Source: Niabella agricola
GTDB lineage: Bacteria > Bacteroidota > Bacteroidia > Chitinophagales > Chitinophagaceae
Assembly: GCF_021538615.1 (NCBI RefSeq)
Contig: NZ_JAJHIZ010000003.1
Location: 248,001 to 312,000, forward strand
DNA length: 64,000 nt
Direction of reading: 5' to 3'
The translations under genes were made by a program, and so were the position numbers. Under the pieces are notes generated by a model. It saw only the letters and a program-made list of their open reading frames with translations. It was not told the origin of the DNA and ran no database searches. Below are positions 27,637 through 34,213 of the stretch, in pieces; the stretch's first letter is position 1, and every line of letters begins with the position of its first letter.

Positions 27637-27900
27637 ATGAAAAAAGCATATACACTGATCCTGTTTTTCTACATCATTGCATTCGCTATTGTTTTCGCAT
27701 TCGTAAAGTTAAGCCCGGATCATGGCGATGGCACACCGGGGCTCGGCAGCACTGCACTAATCTTTTTTATGGTATTGATTGCCCTGCTGGTAATCATTAA
27801 TATCATTAAAGGGTTTACAACAGGAAGAAGCTTTTTTCTTGTTGCGCTGCTGCACGCGCTTGCATTATTTCTGATCTATTTCGGATTATTATATCGCTGA
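27637..27900 (+). CDS. Small membrane protein
   Basis: An 87-residue protein with three hydrophobic segments (about 5-25, 40-58, 65-84) separated by short loops. No family recognised. It is transcribed alone, with 135 bases upstream, and ends 2 bases from the convergent toxin gene. The strong hydrophobicity and position support a real gene; the role is unknown. Confidence 0.6.
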   Translation: MKKAYTLILFFYIIAFAIVFAFVKLSPDHGDGTPGLGSTALIFFMVLIALLVIINIIKGFTTGRSFFLVALLHALALFLIYFGLLYR

Positions 27901-27902
27901 TT

Positions 27903-28322
27903 TCAGCCTTTGTAATTTCTTTTTAGAAAATCATATGCCGTTTGCACTTCAAGAATTGAAAAGTAAAAGTCCCTCGTATTTTCGGTTATAATATGTGTAC
28001 AGCCGGCATTATATGCCGCAAAATACTGCAATCCGTCTTCAAAGTCAGTTACATGTTTATCCATTGCGGCCTGCTGTACTTCTTTAGTGCCGCACTCTGC
28101 AACAAAAAAACGTGCTGCCAGCATTCCTATCCGTTCTTTTGCGGACCGGGCGCCATGTTTCTTTTCCGCAAAATAATAAGTGATTGCTAAACTTACCGAC
28201 GTGGTCACTAACTGATATCCCTTCGCTGACGCCCAGCTTAAAACACGAGAAGCATAGGTAAACAATGGGTATTCCTTATTGATTACAGCAACCAGGATAT
28301 TGGCGTCTATAAATAACTTCAT
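27903..28322 (-). CDS. PIN domain toxin, VapC-like
   Basis: A 139-residue PIN-domain ribonuclease, the probable toxin of a toxin-antitoxin pair. Acidic metal-binding positions expected for PIN domains are seen: D6 in FIDANI, the DFEDGLQY motif near residue 90, and NTRDF near 117. VapC toxins cut RNA, often tRNA. The gene begins 8 bases after its antitoxin gene ends, so they are co-transcribed with the antitoxin first, the usual order. Confidence 0.85.
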   Translation of the reverse strand: MKLFIDANILVAVINKEYPLFTYASRVLSWASAKGYQLVTTSVSLAITYYFAEKKHGARSAKERIGMLAARFFVAECGTKEVQQAAMDKHVTDFEDGLQYFAAYNAGCTHIITENTRDFYFSILEVQTAYDFLKRNYKG

Positions 28323-28330
28323 TGCAATGG

Positions 28331-28588
28331 TTATTTATGACGTTTATAATACGCTGCTTTTTGCTTTTTGCCAAGTGGTTTGGCATTGTAAGCAGCAGGC
28401 CCTTCCGCCACCATGCTTACCCAATCTTCAATAGGAATGTGCTCAATGTTGTGATGCTGACCGCTAGCTATAACCTTTTGTAAAAGCAATTCTACAAGTC
28501 GGGAGAGACTTAACCCCTGGGAAGCAGCATATGTCTTTGCATCCTCAATGACAACACGGTTAAAACTTAAGGTAATTTTGGCGTCCAT
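28331..28588 (-). CDS. Antitoxin of PIN toxin pair (DUF6364-like)
   Basis: An 85-residue protein starting MDAKITLSFNRVVIEDAKTY, with a ribbon-helix-helix-like N-terminus (strand ITLSF, then helices EDAKTYAASQG and SLSRLVELLL) and a Lys-rich C-terminal tail that would clasp the toxin. It resembles the DUF6364 antitoxins of Bacteroidota. The frame is open to 28654 but the earlier residues cover the promoter; the ATG at 28588 was chosen because operator and promoter elements lie just upstream of it. Confidence 0.78.
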   Translation of the reverse strand: MDAKITLSFNRVVIEDAKTYAASQGLSLSRLVELLLQKVIASGQHHNIEHIPIEDWVSMVAEGPAAYNAKPLGKKQKAAYYKRHK

Positions 28589-28597
28589 GGTTTTATA

Positions 28598-28639
28598 TTT
28601 ATACGACAAATCTAAAAATTTTATACGTATAAATGCAAA
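28598..28639 (-). promoter_or_regulatory. Promoter and operator of the toxin-antitoxin pair
   Basis: Reading the minus strand, TTTG (complement of 28636-28639) and TAGATTTG (complement of 28607-28614) are spaced by 21 bases, matching the Bacteroidota consensus. Between them lies the perfect palindrome TTTATACGTATAAA (28620-28633), and the half site TTTATACG recurs at 28598-28605, 22 bases away. This is the expected layout for autoregulation by a ribbon-helix-helix antitoxin; binding is inference. Confidence 0.7.
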
Positions 28640-28744
28640 TATTCTTTTAAACATCAGGACTGATTGCCAGCGGGAGACCGCCCACCATTAAACAGGTGAT
28701 CTCCGTCCAATGCTTATCAAAAACCCTACATAAACCAAGGAAAA

Positions 28745-30688
28745 TTAATGAGAAACGACTACATCGAAATCTGATGCATTGATCCGAAGCGCCGTTGCGG
28801 CGGCATCACTGATGCGGGCTGCCGGTCCGTTCTTCTGTTTCAGGCTTTTAATATCACCCAACACTTTGGCATAAACGGTTGTTTTGGCCTTAGGATTCGT
28901 CAGCTTTATGATCGTTCCCGAAGGAACATCATCGATCAATGCATAATATTTTCCATCGTCCCAGCCCTTATCGGTTTTGAATACCCCGGCATGTACCGAT
29001 CGCTCCGTAGTAGATCCGGCATTCGTCTGGGCCTCGTAGTCATTTTTAAAGAATCCGGTTTCATCAAAACCAGCCGGAGGAGGCGCTACATCCGCTACAG
29101 GGGCAGAAGATACCGGCTCTGAAGATTTTCCTTTAGACGGCCTGGCCGGCTCTGTTTTAGTGATGGCTTCCGGTGCCGGTTCAGTTTTTGCTTCGCGGGC
29201 CCTCTGCTCCTGAAGCGCAGCAGCCTGTTCAGCAGTACCAAGGAAACGGGAAGCAATATATCCGGTGATGCCCTGGCTGGTGCGTATGGCCGCCCATTCA
29301 TTGTTGGTATCACCAGTTACTGTAACCATTTCACTGTTCTCTGCTTTTCCAACTATAGGTTCGCTGGTTGCAGGTCCTTTACGGATATTAATGCCGGAGC
29401 CCACAATCGCCATTTGCTTTTCAACTTTTGCAGCGGGCTCCTCTTTTTTAGCCACCGGACGTTCCGGGGCTTCAGCAGAAGGGTCAATAAGGTATTGCGC
29501 GGCGGCATATCCGTCCACACCGTCATTGGTACGTACTGCAGCCCACTCATCATTCACCCGGCGCACCAGGGTAAGGATCTCATCTTTCTGTGCCTGTCCA
29601 ACCACGGGCTGGTCAGTACCCGGTCCTTTACGAATATTGATATAGGTATCCGTAGCAGCTTTCACTTTCTGCCCTGTGGCTTTTTTGGTCTCCGTTCGTG
29701 CTATTTCTTTTTTCTCCGTATTATTTTCTTCAGTTACCGCTTCAACAAACTGAGAAGCGATATAACCTTTTTTACCATCATTTGTGCGGATCGCAGCCCA
29801 TTCGTCATTGATTTTACGGGTCACGGTAACCACCTCATCTTTTTCAACCCGGCCTATAACCGGTTCATCTGTTCCGGGTCCCCTCCGGATATTTACCGCC
29901 GAGGTCGCCGTTACTTTCTTTCCTGCATTTAAATCAACAGGCGTCTTAGCAGTTCCCTTTTCCTCCTCAGGCTGTTTTGTTGTTGCTGCCGGCTCCAGGA
30001 ACTGAGTAGCCATATAGCCTTTTTTGCCGTCACCGGTACGTACTTCTGCCCAATCGCTGTTCGTCATGCGAACAATGGTAACCACTTCATCCTTTTGCAA
30101 AGTACCTACAACCGGCTGGCTGGTGCTTGCTCCTTTCCGGATGTTAACAGCAGAGGTTACTGTTACCTTTTTCCCCGCTTTTAAGGCAGCCCCCGTATTG
30201 TTTTTAGCTGTTTCCTTTTTCTCATCCTCAACCTTTTCCTTTTTAGCCGCAGCGTTATCCGTCAGATATCCTACAAGAATATCCTGGCCTTTGGAGACAT
30301 CGTCCTTCCTTAGCTTATTCCATGATTTCAGGGTTTTTACATCTACCCTGTTAAATTTCCGGCTGATACTGTTCAGGTTATCTTTCGCCCCTGCTTCATA
30401 ATACACCGGTATACCTTTTCTTGATTTTGTATTCAGATTTGAAGCGGTTACAGGAACCTTCACCGTTTGCCCGATCCGAAGGTCCTGACTGGTTTTCATG
30501 CCGTTAGCTTTTGCCAACGAAGAAAGAGAAACTCCGTATTTCGTACTCAAATACTGTAATGACTCCCCGGATGTAACCCGGTGCTCCACCACCGCTCCTC
30601 GGGAAGTGGTAACAGCAGTTAGTTTTCTTTGCGCCTGGGCAGATCCCATCAATAATATCAATCCGGCCGTAACAATAAACGATTTCAT
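28745..30688 (-). CDS. LysM and SH3 repeat envelope protein with RlpA-like C-terminus
   Basis: A 647-residue exported protein. A signal peptide (to about residue 19) is followed by a LysM domain (HRVTSGESLQYLSTKYGVSL, about 36-78), a second LysM-like segment (about 94-140), then four bacterial SH3 repeats, each opening with an INIRKGPGT-type motif and ending GYIASQF or similar, with the linkers rich in Lys, Glu and Thr. The last 100 residues look like an RlpA-type double-psi barrel (YYALIDDVPSGTIIKLTNP). All these modules bind or act on peptidoglycan. The internal repeats make this gene prone to recombination. Enzymatic activity is not evident. Confidence 0.85.
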   Translation of the reverse strand: MKSFIVTAGLILLMGSAQAQRKLTAVTTSRGAVVEHRVTSGESLQYLSTKYGVSLSSLAKANGMKTSQDLRIGQTVKVPVTASNLNTKSRKGIPVYYEAGAKDNLNSISRKFNRVDVKTLKSWNKLRKDDVSKGQDILVGYLTDNAAAKKEKVEDEKKETAKNNTGAALKAGKKVTVTSAVNIRKGASTSQPVVGTLQKDEVVTIVRMTNSDWAEVRTGDGKKGYMATQFLEPAATTKQPEEEKGTAKTPVDLNAGKKVTATSAVNIRRGPGTDEPVIGRVEKDEVVTVTRKINDEWAAIRTNDGKKGYIASQFVEAVTEENNTEKKEIARTETKKATGQKVKAATDTYINIRKGPGTDQPVVGQAQKDEILTLVRRVNDEWAAVRTNDGVDGYAAAQYLIDPSAEAPERPVAKKEEPAAKVEKQMAIVGSGINIRKGPATSEPIVGKAENSEMVTVTGDTNNEWAAIRTSQGITGYIASRFLGTAEQAAALQEQRAREAKTEPAPEAITKTEPARPSKGKSSEPVSSAPVADVAPPPAGFDETGFFKNDYEAQTNAGSTTERSVHAGVFKTDKGWDDGKYYALIDDVPSGTIIKLTNPKAKTTVYAKVLGDIKSLKQKNGPAARISDAAATALRINASDFDVVVSH

Positions 30689-30821
30689 GTGTTCAAGATG
30701 TGTCTTAAAAAAAATCCTTACTAATCCACGAATTTACAATAATATTTAGAACTAAACAGCTTTAGAATTTGTTAACAAAACGAATATTCCGGCAGAAAAG
30801 ACCATATATTTTGGAAATTTG

Positions 30822-30829
30822 TAACTTTG
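30822..30829 (+). promoter_or_regulatory. Probable -7 element of panD
   Basis: TAACTTTG, eight bases before the panD ATG, matches TAnnTTTG. No convincing -33 element at the usual distance was found, so this is a partial call. Confidence 0.4.
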
Positions 30830-30836
30830 CGCCCCT

Positions 30837-31181
30837 ATGTTTATAGAAGTTTTTAAATCCAAGATCCACAGAGCTGTTGTAACCGAGGCTTTTCTCAATT
30901 ACATGGGCAGCATTACCATTGATGAAGACCTCATGGATGCAGCCAACCTGATTGAAAATGAAAAGGTTCAGGTTGTGAATGTGCACAACGGAGAACGACT
31001 GGAAACCTATGTGATCAAAGGAAAAAGGGGTTCTGGCACCATTTGTCTTAATGGCCCTGCTGCCCGGAAGGCACAGGTGGGCGATCCGGTGATTATTATT
31101 TCCTACGCCTCTATGGATATTGAAGAAGCCAGAAAACACCAACCTACAATCGTTTTTCCTAAGGAAGGCAATAAGCTTTAG
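30837..31181 (+). CDS. panD: Aspartate 1-decarboxylase precursor
   Basis: A 114-residue pyruvoyl-dependent decarboxylase that makes beta-alanine for pantothenate. The self-cleavage site is intact: Y22-M-G24-S25, where the chain is cut between Gly24 and Ser25 and the serine becomes the pyruvoyl group. Other conserved features include the [13 protein letters not shown] and [11 protein letters not shown] motifs. Length is slightly under the E. coli enzyme. The stop codon overlaps a short open frame starting with ATG at 31182. Confidence 0.95.
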   Translation: MFIEVFKSKIHRAVVTEAFLNYMGSITIDEDLMDAANLIENEKVQVVNVHNGERLETYVIKGKRGSGTICLNGPAARKAQVGDPVIIISYASMDIEEARKHQPTIVFPKEGNKL

Positions 31182-31223
31182 ATGAAAAAAAGTATAATAC
31201 TGCTGCTCATTCGTTTTTCATAA
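31182..31223 (+). pseudogene. Possible remnant of a gene start after panD
   Basis: Directly after the panD stop (TAGATGA) a 13-codon frame reads MKKSIILLLIRFS and then stops. It looks like the first residues of an exported or membrane protein that has lost the rest. It could equally be chance. The next gene starts in the same frame at a GTG at 31266. Confidence 0.25.
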
Positions 31224-31265
31224 AGCAGGTTCAATTTTAAATACAGAATAAACCTGGTTAGCCTC

Positions 31266-31718
31266 GTGAAAAGGTCCCGCGCATTCCCAATTATCATTGT
31301 GTTTATGCTTACATCCCTGCTGTTGTTGCCATCAAAAGCACAGGCTTGCAGGTGTCATCAGCTGTCATTATCTGAAGAAATCACAAACGCAGATCACATT
31401 TTTATTGGTACTGTTGTAAAAAAGGTAGCAGGAAATACAATGAGCTATGCTTTCGCTGTTTCCACAATATTTAAAGGCGAAAAAAAAGACACCATAACGA
31501 TCCTTACAGGGTTTGGAGGGCCGGACTGCGGAATGATCTTTGAAACTGGAAAAACCTACCTGGTTTATTCCAAAAACAATCAAACAACCAGATGCCGTAG
31601 AAACGGGCTTGCCGCTGATCATCCCGATATCAGCGGGTTACGCACGCGCTTCAGTCAAAATAACACACGCATTGCGCCCGAAACAGAGCCCAAAAGGCGA
31701 ACAACTCCTGCCTCCTAA
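31266..31718 (+). CDS. Secreted TIMP/netrin-like domain protein
   Basis: A 150-residue protein with a signal peptide ending SKAQA, after which the mature chain would begin C-R-C. This Cys-x-Cys N-terminus, followed by ITNADHIFIGTVVKK, a beta-barrel-like stretch, and two more cysteines (PDCGMIF and TRCRRNG), is the layout of TIMP-like/NTR domains. In animal TIMPs the terminal Cys chelates the catalytic zinc of metalloproteases. Whether this protein inhibits anything is inference. The start is a GTG (31266) with no in-frame ATG nearby before the signal; confidence in the start is moderate. Confidence 0.7.
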   Translation: MKRSRAFPIIIVFMLTSLLLLPSKAQACRCHQLSLSEEITNADHIFIGTVVKKVAGNTMSYAFAVSTIFKGEKKDTITILTGFGGPDCGMIFETGKTYLVYSKNNQTTRCRRNGLAADHPDISGLRTRFSQNNTRIAPETEPKRRTTPAS

Positions 31719-31728
31719 AGTAGCCCTG

Positions 31729-33093
31729 TTATTGCGCATGAAAAATCAACCGGGTGTTCCCGATCCAGAAATAATCACCATCCTTTAACAATACTTCCGT
31801 AGTGTCCGACAAGCGGATCGAATTCTTTTCTGAATTGAAAAAGGTTCCATTCTTGCTGGGTGCTTTATCCTGTAAAAAATAGGCATATCCATCTGTTGCA
31901 TCCGGCTTCCGAAGAATCTGGCAATGATTTTTTGATATAAACCGGTCCGAGGTCCGGATACCGAAATCAGCCGTCGCTCCCGGCAGATCATTCCACCGTC
32001 CGATCGTAACCAGGTCCTTATTGATAAAAAAATGCTGCCCCTCTGTAAGAATATTCGGTTCTACCTCAATATAGGCTCCCGCATTTTTCCCCGGGATCGC
32101 GGGATCAATATCAATGACCGCTGTATGCTGCTGCGGCGTCTCTATCTTTCCATCCAACCCGTTGTAAAAAAACTGGCTTAACTCCCTGCCGGTCTTGAAA
32201 CGGTTCAGCGGATTCTTTTCCAGGCAGCGCCGCACCAGCATTTCCAGCCAGGCCGGGATATCACATTCCTCCGGACGCTGCCCTTCTTTTTTTTCGATGG
32301 CCTCCATCCGCTTCCGGCAGATATCCGGCACGGGCGCACTCTTATGTTTTTCCTCCAGTGCCAACATTTCGTTGGCCTGTTTATAATCTTTTACAGGAAA
32401 GGGCACCTGTCCGGCAAGCAGTTCGTAAATAACGATCCCCAGACTGTAGATATCAGAAGGCGTATCTACCAGCTGCCCGCGCCATTTCTCAGGCGCTTTG
32501 TACTCAGCCATACCATCTTCCTTTTTGCTATGCCGCACCGCATCGGGGTCTGCAAACGACAATCCGAAATCAATAAGCACATACCGGCATGAGCCATCCT
32601 CATTCTTTGTACGGATAATATTCTTTGGGTTGATATCATTGTGAATAATAGCATCCCGGTTAATGATGACCGAATCCGAAAGCCAGTGCTGAGGCGGCGA
32701 ATCATAAGTATGATAATGATGGCAATAACTTAAAGCTGAAGCCATTTGAGTGATCATCTCCAGCGTATCTTCTATAGAAAAATACCCTTCCCGCTGAATA
32801 ATGGATTCCAGCGTTTCGCCGTCTACATATTCCATTTCCAGGGAGGGCTTATTGTCTAGTATGTATTCGTCATAGATTTTTACAATATTGGGATGATCCA
32901 GTCGCTTCAGGATCTCGACTTCATTTTTAAAATCACGGTATTCTTTAGCGTCTTCGTTTTCAAGTACAAAATCCAGCTGTTTCAGCGCCACCACATGCCC
33001 CGGATCTTCCTTGCTCCTTGCCTTAAATACCGCCGAAAAACCGCCATGACCAACCACCTTAAGAATATCGTATTTTGATGCTAACTCCTGCAT
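31729..33093 (-). CDS. Serine/threonine protein kinase with C-terminal FHA domain
   Basis: A 454-residue cytoplasmic protein. The Hanks-type kinase covers about residues 1-310: Gly-rich loop GHGGFS (15-20), Lys38 in VALK, catalytic loop H151-N-D153 (HNDINPKN, Asn replacing the usual Arg), D175-F-G, and APE at 190-192. An FHA phosphothreonine-binding domain spans about 356-452, with IGR, SKNHCQI and KNGTFFN. There is no transmembrane segment or PASTA domain. It is the last gene of the seven-gene minus-strand kinase/cell-wall run; the FHA domain may dock it on phosphorylated partners from the same run. The catalytic Asp and Lys are present, so it should be active. Confidence 0.9.
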   Translation of the reverse strand: MQELASKYDILKVVGHGGFSAVFKARSKEDPGHVVALKQLDFVLENEDAKEYRDFKNEVEILKRLDHPNIVKIYDEYILDNKPSLEMEYVDGETLESIIQREGYFSIEDTLEMITQMASALSYCHHYHTYDSPPQHWLSDSVIINRDAIIHNDINPKNIIRTKNEDGSCRYVLIDFGLSFADPDAVRHSKKEDGMAEYKAPEKWRGQLVDTPSDIYSLGIVIYELLAGQVPFPVKDYKQANEMLALEEKHKSAPVPDICRKRMEAIEKKEGQRPEECDIPAWLEMLVRRCLEKNPLNRFKTGRELSQFFYNGLDGKIETPQQHTAVIDIDPAIPGKNAGAYIEVEPNILTEGQHFFINKDLVTIGRWNDLPGATADFGIRTSDRFISKNHCQILRKPDATDGYAYFLQDKAPSKNGTFFNSEKNSIRLSDTTEVLLKDGDYFWIGNTRLIFHAQ

Positions 33094-33097
33094 TCCA

Positions 33098-33194
33098 TTT
33101 CTAATTTCTTATTTTTGATTTCTCATTTCTCATCTCTCATCTCTGATTTCTGATCTCTGATTTCTGATTTCTGATTTCTGATCTTTCATTTCCC
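33098..33194. repeat. Degenerate heptamer repeat between kinase and FHA genes
   Basis: The whole intergenic space is made of drifting copies of a 7-base unit close to TGATTTC (also as TCATTTC and TGATCTC), about 13 copies. It separates two genes of the same run. Similar but shorter word repeats occur at 34100-34140 and 40450-40485. Confidence 0.75.
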
Positions 33195-33195
33195 A

Positions 33196-34098
33196 TCAGG
33201 ATTCCAGCAACTGGAACTCCAGGACAATGGTATCATTAAAACAGATCGAATCGCCGTTTTTTAATATATGCGGCACCGTTGCATTGCTTAAACTGATCCC
33301 CGAAAAATCATCCAGCGAAGCATTAAAAACCTTTATTTTATTTGAAGGATTGTTCAGAAACTTTGAGCGGAACAGTTTATAGGCCCCGATCTCTTTATCA
33401 AACACTATTGCCGCATTGGAACGGCTTATAAAATTATTGATCTTATATTGCTCTTCATTCTTTTCCTCAATTCCCACAAACGCGATATCATTGTGGATCT
33501 TAGGTCCGTTTTCAATCTTGGGATCTTTTCCCCGGCCGATAAAATAATGTTTGCCGCTGGGCTCCAGGATATATTCCGGCTCCCAGGTAATACCCTCCGT
33601 TGCCACAATCCTGGCCCTCTGTTTTTTCAGGATATCTTTGGGGGTTAGTACTTCCACTCCAATCCCGTCCGTAATGGCGGTCACTGTTGCAGTGTCCGGC
33701 GATTCATGTTTTACATCAATGCTCAGATCCTCTTTGCAGGCAATGCCTCTTGATTTAAATTCCCGTTTGATCCGGTTGATGAACTGCGGATCTTTCACCA
33801 GGCTCATCAATCCTACATTTTCGATGGCATTATCTTTAAAGGCCGAGTGAAATACCAGTCCCGAGATCACGGTCTTGCTATAACCCAGCATCCGCACCGT
33901 TTGAGAAATCGCACCCAGTGTGATCTCTTTTAACTCCTCTATATTATCTGCCCGGGAAGCTGCGCGCTCCGGAGCTTTCGGAATTCCAGGAGTATTCCCG
34001 GAAGCTTCAGGCAGTTTTTTTTCCGGCGGCCCAAAGGAGGTATCATCTGCATTGAGCTTCTCTGAAAACTGTTCAAATTTTTTCTTAAACCAATTCAT
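33196..34098 (-). CDS. FHA domain protein with FhaA-like architecture
   Basis: A 300-residue protein beginning MNWFKKKFEQFSEKLN, a short amphipathic start and Pro/Ala-rich linker, then a domain at about 50-150 (LKEITLGAISQTVRMLGYSK, DPQFINRIKREFKSRGIAC) that resembles the N-terminal DUF3662 region of mycobacterial FhaA, and an FHA domain from about 180 to the end (HYFIGRGKD, NFISRSNAAIVFD, LKNGDSICF). The FHA Arg, Ser and Asn-type contact residues are at GRG and ISRSN. FhaA in Mycobacterium binds phosphorylated cell-wall regulators. The DUF3662 resemblance is from layout and pattern, not a search. It lies directly after the SEDS-PBP fusion gene. Confidence 0.75.
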   Translation of the reverse strand: MNWFKKKFEQFSEKLNADDTSFGPPEKKLPEASGNTPGIPKAPERAASRADNIEELKEITLGAISQTVRMLGYSKTVISGLVFHSAFKDNAIENVGLMSLVKDPQFINRIKREFKSRGIACKEDLSIDVKHESPDTATVTAITDGIGVEVLTPKDILKKQRARIVATEGITWEPEYILEPSGKHYFIGRGKDPKIENGPKIHNDIAFVGIEEKNEEQYKINNFISRSNAAIVFDKEIGAYKLFRSKFLNNPSNKIKVFNASLDDFSGISLSNATVPHILKNGDSICFNDTIVLEFQLLES

Positions 34099-34213
34099 GT
34101 TATTGAGATTTGAGACTTGAGATTTGAGTTTTGAGATTTAAACCTCCGTTAAATTTTAAAACATGTTCAACAACCAACCTCAAACATGGAACCTTTTAGC
34201 TTTTAACTGACCG

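Noticed and set aside
33098..33194. CRISPR-like array
   Set aside because: Units are about 7 bases with no spacers; a simple-sequence repeat.
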